Of a stretch of 64,000 bases of DNA, positions 39,452 through 51,839 are shown in pieces. Origin of the DNA: Polytrichum commune (taxonomy: Eukaryota > Streptophyta > Polytrichopsida > Polytrichales > Polytrichaceae); contig OX485803.1 of the NCBI GenBank assembly GCA_950295325.1, positions 10,416,001 through 10,480,000 on the forward strand. Direction: 5' to 3'. The notes beneath the pieces are model-generated. The model saw only the letters and a list, made by a program, of their open reading frames with translations, did not search any database and was not told the DNA's origin. The position numbers were made by a program, and so were the translations under genes. Numbering within the stretch: position 1 is the stretch's first letter; the number at the start of each line of letters is the position of its first letter.

Positions 39452-39732
39452 AGGGTTGGTTCACATGGGGCCCCAAGTCCAAGTCCTAACATGGAGGCAA
39501 AGTCCCAACTTTTGAGTGTCAAGAACCCATTAAATATGGCTAATTATAAATTAAGTCGGATCTTGATTATATGCAAAAATATTCGCGGGACTTGTGTTGA
39601 GAGTTGGGTCTAGCTTTAGACTTGAACCAACTCTCGACACAAGTCCCAAGCGTCACCTCCAAAAAGTGTTGCCATGTAGGCATCCATGTCATACTTGAGA
39701 CTTAGGACTTGGGACCCCGTGTGAACTGGCCC
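39452..39732. mobile_element. MITE related to the element at 21961-22332
   Basis: 281-bp palindromic element beginning agggttggttcacatggggc and ending with gacttgggaccccgtgtgaa plus 'ctggccc'. TTA is found at both edges (39449-39451, 39733-39735). It shares 'aacatggaggcaaagtccca', 'agtcggatcttgattat' and 'gagttgggtctagcttt' with the 21.96 kb element. Confidence 0.75.
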
Positions 39733-40229
39733 TTAGGTGCTTGAAGGCACGTCGGAAGGCATGTTATGGACATGCAAGTAAGGTAGATGTGTGTTATTCA
39801 AATACTCTCTTCACCCACTTCTCATAGTATATGAAACACGCAATGAGTGCGAGATCATTAGCAAATCCAAATCATGTCTCTAACCATTTGCTTCATAAAT
39901 TTCAAAGCTCGTAGGAATATATGATTCAATATCAAAGTGAACCACTCGTGCTCATTCAGTGGTCATATGAGTCTCCTCAATCATGCCGATTTCAAAGCTC
40001 ATAATGGTTAGCATATTTTGAGCACGTATTGTAGATTCTTTAAAACAGGTGTCTTTTTGGTTTTTGTTCTTAGATCCACACCTAACCACATACCACTCAA
40101 ATATAGGTGTCCAAATTTTTGCTATGTTGGATTTATACACATCCACCTCATAGGGTAGGTTGTAGGTCTTATGTGGTCACTCTTCTTAATCGGAAACCTA
40201 TATTTGAGAGGCATATGGTGCCACTTGAA

Positions 40230-40253
40230 ACACACACACACACACACACACAA
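40230..40253. repeat. (CA)n microsatellite
   Basis: About eleven CA dinucleotides in a row, in a gene-free region. Confidence 0.95.
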
Positions 40254-41639
40254 GTTTTGATGAGATTGGACTATGTGCTCAAGACATAGACTTCGTTGTA
40301 GGTACAGTGATCAACGCAACTGAGAGGGCATTTGTGATCACTCAAAGAGGAAGAGATTATTTACTTTGCTCTCTTATAACTTTTGCATCTCAACTTGGAT
40401 TCGGGAACTTGAAATGAAATATTTTTGTGTATCACAAATTCTAGCTAGATAAGCCAATTCATGATCTGATCCAACTATCATAATTGTTGAACATGGAGTT
40501 AAAAGTGCTCATAATAAGGCCACACACCTTAAGAAAACAACCATCACGAAAACATCTCCTTCGCACTTGCTCCATGTGGTCAAGAAAAACTTTACATTTG
40601 TCATCACAGGATAACTTTTAGATCCCTTGTTTTGTTTTCTTGATGCTAATGAATCAAGTTTCAGTTGGGGACCCAACAAACGCGTTGCCATACATCCCAA
40701 TTTTACGCATATCTTTTGAGTCTTGACCGTTTGCGTCAAAGCCCCAATTCTTTCTTATTTTAGTGTAGGAAGTCAAAAAGGTAAGTTTAAACCTAGGCTG
40801 CCTCAGTTTGCTTTTTGCTCTCATTCCGAGTAGCTAGGAACCCAGTTTTCACTCGGCATGCCCATTCCAAGTTGGAGTCAAAGTTGCAGCTGAGTCTCCA
40901 TGTGCCTCATAGTTTGGGAAAAACCTTTCTAAATATCAAGAGCAATTTGCTTTTGGACTTCCACAGTGGGGATGGAAAATGTCACTAGAAACAAGATTGA
41001 ATTTAGAGGTCTTTACGACACGACCTAATGATGAGAGTCAAGTCCAATCTACCACACCCTATATTAGACATGAATTTTTTTTCCCTCGTGATAGTTCAGA
41101 TAGATTTCCATAAGGTAGTTGTGCCTATTCTGAACATAGCAATAATTTGAACACTTATACTTCAATGGTATGTGGTTAGATGTGAATCTAATAATGACAT
41201 ATATACATATATATATAAGGCACATGTTTAAAAGAGATTGGATTACGTGTTCAAAACATGCGAAGTGTTGAACTTGGCATGGTATTAAAATATTCTATCC
41301 AACAATATGCTTTTTCATTTCATGAGAAAACAATCAATTTTGAGGTAGGTCATTGACTTGGTCAACCCATTCGGTACGTATGTCATGAAAACAACGTGTT
41401 ACATGCTTACCAAGTTATTTTTCAAGTAATCATCGTTGTGGTAAAACGTGGTAAGTATTACAACTTTGGAACCAACATGACTCCATTGCTCACATAGAAG
41501 AAATTCAATACCCCCCAACCCGATGACCTTGACTCCCAAGCATATATCATGAAAAGCCATTCGCGGCGTTCGCATAGACTACAAACAATACTCCATTGGA
41601 ACCTCTAAATCATAACATATGTACCTATGTCAATAGAAA

Positions 41640-44600
41640 GGCTACTTAGACATGGTAAACACATGGCAACATGTAGAAATATCTTTGGCACCCCAAAGAC
41701 TACAACCCAACCCACAACACCCACCTCTTCACCCAACACTACACACACAACCACCTACACAAAACACATCACAAAAACTACCCACAAACTCAAACCAAAG
41801 ATGTCCACTTCATTGACAAACCAATACATATTCCACAAATCCACATATCCACATATCCACATGAACATGATATAATGTAACCCCGACACAAATATAAACA
41901 CCACAACACCAACCCTCCACATTTCTTTCGCCCATAGCACGCCTCCACACATTGACAAGCTCCACCCACCATGAATTTTCTACCACACACATTCAATGGC
42001 TTTGAAACCAATACCAACAACACTACAACTCCTCAATCACCCCAACACTTGACCCCTGCCCCAAAATTTAATAACTAAACTAACATGGCTCACCCAAAGA
42101 TACATATCCAATCTACCCCCCCCCCCCCGCCTCCCTACCAACCCTATTTTACTCAAACAAGCGGCACATAAGGTAGAGGGTGCTAAAACCAACACCCCAT
42201 CCAAAACCAACACACCTATAAACGCCTCCCAATTGCCAACACTCTACAACCTTGAACCGTACCCGGCGGTGTAGGAGTGTCTGGGCCCACGAAGTGACGG
42301 TTTTAGGTACCATAAGTGGTGCCACCTCATAGCGGCCTCAATGACCTTCATGTAGGGTATGTAACGGGCTCCACTCTATCTCGGGTTGGTTCAAGATGGG
42401 ATTAGGGTGGCTTGTCAACGCCTATTCTAGTCATTCTATTCACAACGCCAAGGAGGTAGGCCCACAAAGCACAAAAGGGTCATTTCCCGGGATGCAAAGG
42501 GGATCGGTTCCCGGGATGCAAGGTGATGGTTTTGCAAGCGAACCAAGAGGATCATGGAGGTAGCCGTGTGGCTTTGCATACCATTACTACTTGGGCTTTG
42601 ATGTAGTTTGGGTCTAGTACCCAGCTATGTTGTGTTGGTTCTAGGCAATGAAGGTGGGGGTCCTCATCATATGCGAGGTTGCCATACACATGGCCTATGG
42701 ATTGGTATAAGGAAGCTAGTAGTTTTGACTTTGAATATTCATCAAATATTCAATTGAGACTAAAAATATTTTTTCTTTCTTGATACCTATGTTTAGCCCA
42801 AAGGCTAATATGAATATATATTTTATATATCAACCACATAGCCATATGTATGTGCAATAGCTTAAAGTGTTGGTTTAAGCACCCTCTACCTTACAAACCC
42901 CAAGGCCCTCACCATTCTCATCCTACCACATGAAGATTGGTATAACAAAAGACATCCCTTTATTGGACCCCACCTAGACACCCATGTACTTGCCCACCTC
43001 AATCCACACATGCCATCCCCAAACATGTTTCCCAACACACCAAGCAAGTGCCAAACCCCAAGAAATAATGATTTGTGTATACACAAATTTAGGAGCCACT
43101 CCATCATTCCCATCTTCACTGCAAGATTCAAATATTGCCTTGAAGTTGCATTACACCTAACATACTTACCCATCACACAAAATCCCACCCCACTGGACAC
43201 ACCAAGGTCATCATGTCCAATAAATGGAAACACGATCCCAATCCAAATACCCCACCTACTCCTATATCTTCACAGACAACCTCAACTTTATCTACCTAAT
43301 TCACAACCACCTCCACCAACCCTCCTCCCAACACAACCACCCAGACAAACTACTCATATAAGTTAAATACTTATGACTAGCACAACACACACACCCTTTC
43401 ACATCCAAAAGATCCGGCACACACTCAAGCATACTAGGAAATGAAACCGCCGATAAACTCGGCAAATACAGTGCTTAAAACCCCCTCGAAACGCTACTCC
43501 CCCAACACATACCGCACATACCACCCCTTTTTGGCACTTCAAAATCCTTTTAGAATACCCCCATACTACACCCATCAGACACCTTAAACCCTACATACAA
43601 AAGGAATACACACATTAACTTACGGCCAACACACTCCTTCAATACCCATACGTAGCAAAATGGTCCAACAACCCACTAGTTCACTCTTCCCTTTCCAACT
43701 ACTTCTAGTCATCATCCCAATGCACATATGCCCAAATCACACAAGCCCTCAAACTATGATACGGTCAATACATGGGCAATCGAAGAAAACACACCATTTG
43801 GCCCAGCCAATTCCCTTCTTCCCTTTGCAACCTTTGTTCATTACTCAAAAAACTGACACATGCCTCCACCTACTCTCCATAAGCACAAACACCACCCTCA
43901 ATAACATCCAAATTATTAAACACAACAAAAGTTGTATGGCAAATATACAAACTATTCCTCTCCCATTCCTCAACAACATACACATTTCTAATGAACGTCA
44001 ACACCCACCTCAGAACACCCCCTGAGAACACCACCTCTCCATGGCTATACATGTGCCTCTGCACCACAAGACCATGCCAATGCCTTGTTAGACTCCAACC
44101 TTATCATCACTACCACACTCTAGACCAACCCAAGAATTGCCAAGATCACAATCCCACCCCCGCCACCCAACGGAATTTTTTTTATAGTACCAACCTTTAG
44201 TGGACGCACTAGAAGAGGCTAGATGGTACGTAACACTCACTACCCTGACATCAAACATCCGTGGAGGGATACACATGAACATCATCACCAACCTCTTCGA
44301 GCAATGATACATACCTTCAATGCCCATACACGCATGCATGCAACAAATCCATTTGATAGCTATCAAATACCTCACACGACTCATGCTCAACAAACAAAAA
44401 TTTGAAAACCATTAGTCACTAATACTCCCCACCTAAACATAGACAAACAACAAAATCCCAAGAATGAACTCTACAACATGTTGCCCAAACCCACACAAAC
44501 AACTTAGGTAAAGAGATAGCCAAACTCCCAAGAGTCACCCCTAGGAATCAAACCCAACACAAATTGCAATGAACTGAGACTACAAGCCCTTGTATTACCC

Positions 44601-45180
44601 ACCCTTGAGATGCACAACACTGGCAAACAAAACATATAACCCCCTCAACTGGACCTACAATGCCCATGTCATTTGCCATAGCACTTGTCCCATAACCATG
44701 CTCAATATACCCACTCCAGGTTCACATATGAGCTCACGGCTATGATCAAGATGAAATGTCCCTCATTCACGCTAGCACTAGTGGTTGGTGTCGTCTCTTT
44801 CTCTCTCTCTCTAGTAAGTATTCAAGTATTAGGAAGACAATGCTCAACATGTGCAAATTATCACTCATACATCCCATGCATGTAAACCATCAAAACATTG
44901 AACCCCAAAGAGTGAAAAAAACTCTAGTCTTTGCTATACATTAAAATATCAAGACTTTAACTTGAAGGTCCAACCTCACTTGTGTTGTCTCAAAAACTCC
45001 CACAAACATATACTATGAGGTTAGTGAGAATACAACATGTGTTTACAACCATAATTCACGTACTAATATACCTTATTTGCTATGTCTCCTTGTACATTAT
45101 TCTTCTCTTCAACAACTATAACAACAAGGAAGAGCTTGAGAAGAGCACCGCATTAGAGCAAGGATTAAGGTTAGAGGATA
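41640..45180 (+). mobile_element. Decayed LINE-like element, plus strand, interrupted
   Basis: The plus strand is strikingly rich in A and C and poor in G between about 41.64-42.17 kb and 42.9-45.1 kb, like the coding strand of the LINE seen in reverse at 51.8-57.2 kb. Near 44010-44085 it reads PPENTTSPWLYMCLC followed by T-T-R-P-C-Q-C, homologous to NPQENTVPLWLLPCTC and the R-C-H-C that follows at 60.7 kb, a Cys-rich C-terminal motif. Stops and frame changes are frequent, so it is dead. A 721-bp TIR element (42171-42891) interrupts it and an inverted copy follows at 45313. Confidence 0.55.
42171..42891 (+). mobile_element. TIR element, left copy (721 bp)
   Basis: Begins aggtagagggtgctaaaacc and ends ggtttaagcaccctctacct, imperfect inverted ends of about 20 bp. 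It is flanked by TA on both sides (42169-42170, 42892-42893), fitting a Tc1/mariner-type target. No transposase frame, so non-autonomous. It is almost identical, in inverted orientation, to 45313-46032. Confidence 0.82.
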
Positions 45181-45312
45181 CTTAAGTATGATTAGCCTTC
45201 CCCTCTTTTCATACTTAGATCTTTGCCACATGCCCATCATATTTACCCTAAGTATAATGAAGTTAATCCCATAAAGGGCAACTTGTACAAACATAAGGGT
45301 TTTTTGACATAA

Positions 45313-46032
45313 GGTAGAGGGTGCTTAAACCAACACTTTAAGCTATTGCACATACATATGGCTATGTGGTTGATATATAAAATATATATTCATATTAGCC
45401 TTTGGGCTAAACATAGGTATCAAGAAAGAAAAAATATTTTTAGTCTCAATTGAATATTTGATGAATATTCAAAGTCAAAACTACTAGCTTCCTTATACCA
45501 ATCCATAGGCCATGTGTATGGCAACCTCGCATATGATGAGGACCCCCACCTTCATTGCCTAGAACCAACACAACATAGCTGGGTACTAGACCCAAACTAC
45601 ATCAAAGCCCAAGTAGTAATGGTATGCAAAGCCACACGGCTACCTCCATGATCCTCTTGGTTCGCTTGCAAAACCATCACCTTGCATCCCGGGAACCGAT
45701 CCCCTTTGCATCCCGGGAAATGACCCTTTTGTGCTTTGTGGGCCTACCTCCTTGGCGTTGTGAATAGAATGACTAGAATAGGCATTGACAAGCCACCCTA
45801 ATCCCATCTTGAACCAACCCGAGATAGAGTGGAGCCCGTTACATACCCTACATGAAGGTCATTGAGGCCGCTATGAGGTGGCACCACTTATGGTACCTAA
45901 AACCGTCACTTCGTGGGCCCAGACACTCCTACACCGCCGGGTACGGTTCAAGGTTGTAGAGTGTTGGCAATTGGGAGGCGTTTATAGGTGTGTTGGTTTT
46001 GGATGGGGTGTTGGTTTTAGCACCCTCTACCT
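45313..46032 (-). mobile_element. TIR element, right copy (720 bp, inverted)
   Basis: The reverse complement of this segment follows the left copy base for base over nearly its whole length. I noticed one substitution (gcttgtcaacgcc versus gcttgtcaatgcc) and a single-base length difference. TA flanks both ends (45311-45312, 46033-46034). The low divergence means the two copies are young or kept alike by gene conversion. Confidence 0.85.
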
Positions 46033-46034
46033 TA

Positions 46035-47327
46035 TATCATGGCTTGGTTTGGTAGTTCGTGTGTATGTGTGTATATATAATGCAAAATTTTGAGAACACC
46101 ACTCCAATAATTAACCATGTGGAATCAAGTAGAATTCATGGCATGTCTCAAAGTTTTGGCACAACAATTTTTAAATCTATACTTATATTATGGAGGAGCT
46201 CTTTGGAAGATAAAAATAGTTTGTATCTTAGTAAGACAATATACAGTGAGAGAACTATTTAGAACTTTTTGCAAGGCTTCAACTTCCTCTTGTCAGAGGC
46301 TAGACTCTTCTTCATTGCATTGCAAGGGTGGGTGAGTGGGACATTTCCATAGACTCCTTCAACTTCTTTTTCAACATTCAAACTTGCAACAAAGTACTTG
46401 CTTGCATGGTAAAGTATATTTGTTTTCAAATATTGCTCAATATGTGTATGGTGAGATATCCACAAGTTGTACATTGGACTAAGTTGCTTTGCAAGAATGT
46501 ATACCATACCTAGGGATTCTATTTTTCAATGATATGCAACAATAAGGGTCTGAGTATGTATATCTCATAGCTTGGAAGTTCAAGCAAACACTTTTTTGTT
46601 TCACCACGAATCGTATGTAATATTACCATAACAACTATGAAGTACTAACTTGGGTACAAGTCCCTAGTATCTTCCATCCAACAACATTATATAAAAATTC
46701 TTGAGCATGTTGAAAGTGTGAATGGCCTACCTCAAATGTGTCCAAGCAACCAACCAACAAATATTTGAGGATTGGTCACGTCCAAGAGGTAAACAACATC
46801 AGGACCCACTTGTCATCCATGTCACACACCATGAACATAATTCAAATGCATTGTGGTATTTCAAGCTACTTCACTCATTGAAAGATGAAAAATGAGTGTT
46901 CCGAATTGTTCCTTTGCCATGATTGAGTAACTCCAAGTCAAATACTCATCATGTGATTTACCCTAACTTCTCCCACGTTTAGCATAAATCTACCACCTTG
47001 GTAAGCATGAACAATGTGAGCACCTCCTCTCACTTGTGTGAATGGGAAAAAATAAGGCTCATTTAGGGTTCAAGGTCTATATTGTAGACCTTACCCATGC
47101 TAAGTTCCCATAAACCATGTAATTTAACCATGGTAGTGACGTAAGTTATGTCTATAAGTTTGGTTATTTTACCTATTCGTTTACCATCATAATAGATTTG
47201 TTTCATAGTAAGTGTAATATTTGTCCTTGTGCATGTAGATTTCTAATGAGCTTGAAGTCCTTTTTATTTTAAAAAAGGCTATTGCTACATAGATTAATGT
47301 AAGATTTTTTTTATTAGATGCCAAGGC

Positions 47328-47392
<65 letters not shown>

Positions 47393-48354
47393 ATTGGCAA
47401 ATACAACCTTCAATTTTGGTTTGTACAGAGTGGCTTTGTATTCCGACATGAAGTATTTAATGTCCCCTCCAATTGTGCGCCACATGTCATTCCCACACTA
47501 GTTGAGACACATTTCAATCCCATGTGGATACTACATTCCAACATTAGTAAAGATGAAATAGAGCACCCCTACAATTGACCTCGTACTATTTTATGGTTGT
47601 GTTCAATCACTCTACTTTTCTAGAAAAAAAAGAGGCCTCCATATGCTTTGGGAAATTTTGAGTATACCCAATCATCCTATCATCACGAAAGTGTGTGGTG
47701 TAAATTTTGAACACTTGATTCTCAACTCATGTGAAATCAACATATCTCTCTTGTTGGGTGTGAAGCTTTGGAACAAGTTGTGGTACATTCATAGTGATTT
47801 GGTGATATTAAAAAATGGTTGTCTCATGGCCATTAGGAGCACGATCTCATGAAATATCACAATGACAATTAATTACTTAGAACATGTGGTTGGGTTCAAA
47901 TTAGAGACCATCACTAAGAGGATCTCTCTCTCTCTCTCTATGCCCTTGAACTTTAAAATACAATATGTGCAGGGGATTGTTGAATTGACCACACATTAAT
48001 TAAAACGACCATAATCAATTTGTAAGTTATTGAATAGGTTTGGACTTGTTGTCTAAGTTGGTCAAGTTTATTAATTCTAACACCGAGCTAATACCTTACT
48101 CCTTTTCACGTGTGTGATGAAAAATCAAATGTTGACAAATCATGTGACTGCATGATGTATCTTTGTGGTTGTTTTGAAAAACTACATGAACAATTTGACA
48201 ATTCCCTATATAAATTGAGTGTATCAAATACAATCACAACATATTTTGTGCATCTTATGTATTTGATCTTGTACCTTGTATTTATGTGTCTGATAATTTG
48301 TAATACTATCTTGTATGATGAATTTGTTGGCCCCTGACTCAAGACATACTCTAT
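46035..48354. other. Gene-free DNA with a (GA)n run
   Basis: No supportable gene. Contains the microsatellite at 47331-47389 and short repeat fragments. Frames crossing the GA run encode only Arg-Glu or Ser-Leu repeats. Confidence 0.45.
47331..47389. repeat. (GA)n microsatellite
   Basis: About 29 uninterrupted GA units. Confidence 0.98.
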
Positions 48355-48518
48355 AACACCATATTCGAAATTTTGGGAAAATTCCATGATTTTGGGAAAA
48401 TACAGTTTAGGTTGAGTCGACCTAAAATGTACCCACTGGGTACATTTTAGGTCGACTCCACCTAAACTGTCATCAAATTGGGAGACTGGAAATCTCCCAA
48501 AATTTCGAATATGGTGTT
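48355..48518. mobile_element. Near-perfect 164-bp palindrome (foldback MITE)
   Basis: The arms aacaccatattcgaaatttt and aaaatttcgaatatggtgtt are inverse, and the centre pairs cctaaaatgtacccactggg with its own complement around 48440. CTAT is directly repeated at the two edges (48351-48354, 48519-48522), suggesting insertion. It has no coding capacity and the transcript would form one long hairpin. Confidence 0.75.
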
Positions 48519-49389
48519 CTATGCATTCACTAGCCATAGCAATAACTATCGATCATTGAAGAGACCATATTATGACTAGCAAACATTTGGGATTAGGGTT
48601 AAATAGCTCCATGATCAACACATGTTTCCTAAATCTTTTCTTCAAAGTTTGAGGAAAAAATTTGGGGACATGTTGGTAGTTTCAATTGTTCTCGTAGACT
48701 TTGAGAAGTGTGCAAGCCATTCCGTATTCTAATAACTAGACATACTTTAGTACCTACATGGAATATCCGTTGTTACTCAAGGCAATTCAAAATGGTCACA
48801 TACAAGTGTAACACTGCATCTCACCATTTGCAAGCAAGAATCCGAGGTATTTCATTATAACGATTATTCTAATCTACATGTCTTTATATTCCTTCAAACA
48901 CATACTTACATTGTTCTATCCGTACCAACTAATTAGCTCATATGTGTTTAGTGGTGTTATCATTTTTTTCCCCCTTGCTTGCATATGTTACGATTAGAAT
49001 GGCTTACATATCCACCATAACGTTTGACATGGACACATGTTCAACATTGTATGGTGCCTCTTTGTTTGAGAACCTTTTCGCAACTACAAGTTTGTCTTTT
49101 ATTGAGTCCAACAATCAATATGGGCCATTGAGTCATGAGATTGTAAGCATACACACATTTAATATATTGGCATCCATCATTGATTCATCTTTTCTAGAAC
49201 CAACCCGAAGTCCATCGTCATTGACAATGTTAATTTGTGTACCTTGAAACACTGTGCATGATTTTGCTTTGTTATTATGATGGGCTTCCTTTTCCGAATT
49301 GGATTTTTTCAAGGCAAGGACAATACAACACAACCATGACATGTAACTTAATGCACGTGCTTCAATACCCAATGTTGGTTTTTAACTTA

Positions 49390-49544
49390 TAGCTCACCCA
49401 CACTTATAGGTGCGGGCCACTAGTGAACGGTTCCTACTAGCATGGGCCACTTTTAGAGTTGGTTTAGCTAATGAGAGCCACTGGATGTAACCAATGCTGA
49501 TAGGAACCGTTAAGTGGTGACCCACACCAATAAGTGTGGGTGGG
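49390..49544. mobile_element. Small TIR element
   Basis: Inverted ends tagctcacccacacttatag / taagtgtgggtggg with inner 'gggccact' / 'agtggtgaccc' and 'gaacggttcc' / 'ggaaccgtt'. TTA at both edges (49387-49389, 49545-49547). About 155 bp, non-coding. Confidence 0.7.
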
Positions 49545-49547
49545 TTA

Positions 49548-51760
49548 TTAGATGGGGCTAGGCCATATGGGTCAAATCTTTCAAGAAATGAAGGGCATGG
49601 TTCTCATTTGGGCCTCCGTAATACATTTATGCGTAAAGTCTCTCAAAGAATATTGAATTGAGGGTTCGATCCTTCTTTGAGAGATTTATTTATTTATTTA
49701 AGAGTTTGTTAGCCTATTTTGAAAGTTGAGTGAAACTCCTTGGACCTCCTTATGTTATTCCAAAAACTTTGAAAATGATTCACGATATGAAATAGGGTTT
49801 TCTCATGGGACCCACCGCTCTAAATGTCGAATTGGACTATGCAAAGCTGGTTTGGCCCATGTATCCTAGTATGACAAGCTAGAAATGATGTTCTTAATAG
49901 CCCGACATCACTCTATTAACATGTCAATTTGAGCCTTTACAAGACTTGGGTGACATTATGGATACACTCTCAATCTCATGTTTTAGCGAACTTGACAAGA
50001 GTTTGATCGCATAACTCTAATGCACAATAAAGTTTACAAAGATGTATCAAAACATGAATCTCTCACATGGAATGCATTAGTATTGGTGCATCATACTAGT
50101 AATGCACTACACTAAATATTGTAATGAGTGTCACCAACTCTATTTGTCTTGCTCAATATTGAATGTAAATCACCCATGTAGTGTCACCAACACCAAATGC
50201 ATACCTAACATTATTTGTCATTCCTTGTAAATAAGTAAATAAATAAATAAAATTGGGCATGATGGATTTACAATGTTGCAATTACTGTCACTCACTAAAT
50301 GATTTTTCATCCAAATTTCAATCGTCCATGAAAATATTTTATCGCAACATTGTCAGGATGCATAAAATACCCGACCTTCTTCTAATAGTTGGCATGGATT
50401 TCATCCATATTTCAAATCATCTATGGCAATGCTTGTAAACTTATTCATAAGCCGTATAGTTAGAAAAGTCACCACGGTGACATAATATACCATATGACAC
50501 TAAATACAATACGTAGTTTGTGTGGTCCAATACATTCCACTTTGTAAGAGCCTCCTTGGATTTTTTTCGTCTTTGGAAACCGCTTCACTTACAATACATG
50601 TGAAAGGACTCTAGGGTTACTTAAATTGGCGCATTATTGCTGCACTTAATGCGCAAGGTGGCCTTCGGGCTCCCTTTATGACATCACGAGAATAATCATA
50701 GACTAGCTTACGTGAGTATGGACAAGTGAGGTAAAGTTGGAATCCTCCCATCATCATAAGAAGTTGTGGGCCATGGCTCGAGGCAAGGATCAATGAAATA
50801 ACTTACAAGTTCTAAGTAAGATTTGTGATACCCATGGTGACCTCGCATCATTGAGGCGTTGTGAATGGAGGGTGTGTGGTCGTGGGCATACCACATCCAA
50901 GGCATTCATTCACAGAGCTTCATCTTCCAGTCTACAAAACCGCTCGAGTAGCCCGAAAACAAACTTCTGACAAATGAAGTTTTGGTGGATGAAAAATCAG
51001 TGTTTCCAAGATGAAGGGTTGATGGTTCGTCCCATCGTATGAGAGCATTTGTGTGGGAATATGAAGGTTCCGAGAGGGTTTCCTAAGTTCCCAATGGACT
51101 TCCGTGGAGGTTTTTAAACTCTACTGAAGGAGAAGAAAATCTAAAAGTTGGGGTAGCATAGGAGCCTTTAGATTTGTCAGATCGCAATCAACGGCCAAGA
51201 TCTTCCTAGCCCCCCACCCACATGGGAGGCTTTCACATCGCCTCAGTGACGCGGCCTGGTGACCCCCACCTTCCCACCATACAATCGCACATTATATTGA
51301 TATTTTGTTGGAACCTTCATGTTTCAAACACAAAGGTATCCTTGAACCATCAAACATCTTACTATTATTTCTATATGAAGTGCAGAAGAGAGAAGAAGCT
51401 ACTAATTGGAATGGAGTATGGAAGATAAGGGGGAAAAAAACAAGTTATTTATCCAATATTAGGCACTTTCATCCAAAATAGTGACAGTCTCCATCCAAAC
51501 CAAGGGGATATATAGCTGAATATCCCTTCCCAAACAACTTGTACGGCATTATGGGCGACACATAGCGCCAAAAGAAAATTCCATTGTTCGCAATCATTGA
51601 AGATTATGGTATGATTCAATTTGTGCCAAAAAGGAAGGAAAAAAAAGAAGAAGAAAAAAATTATGGTATGATATTTAGAAAAAAAAGAAAAAAGGAATGT
51701 CAACGTATATTTTAACATTGACTTGCGATATCCGTTCAGTACCTCCTATCCGTGTTCATG
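49548..51760. other. Gene-free spacer containing MITE copy C
   Basis: Apart from the MITE at 50107-50516 nothing coding is supported. A tRNA-like B-box (gggttcgatcc, 49658) lies inside a short inverted repeat without a tRNA fold. Confidence 0.4.
50107..50516 (+). mobile_element. MITE, 'ctacactaaatat' family, copy C
   Basis: Starts ctacactaaatattg, ends atacgtag, and carries the shared interior 'ttgtcttgctcaatatt' and 'atttttcatccaaatttcaa'. It is somewhat longer than the others, with an inserted 'aaataaataaataaa' run near 50232. Confidence 0.75.
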
Positions 51761-51839
51761 TAGACATGGGGTGGGGGGTAGCTTAATACCTATTTCTTAA
51801 TAGGTGGACTAGAGGTAGTATTGTATATTAAGTGTTAGA

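Noticed and set aside
47318-47578. Frames rich in Arg-Glu (plus) or Ser-Leu (minus) at 47.3-47.6 kb
   Set aside because: They are translations of the (GA)n microsatellite.
49640-49690. tRNA-like B-box 'gggttcgatcc'
   Set aside because: No A-box at the right distance and no stem pairing. It is part of a short inverted repeat (tctctcaaagaa / ttctttgagaga).
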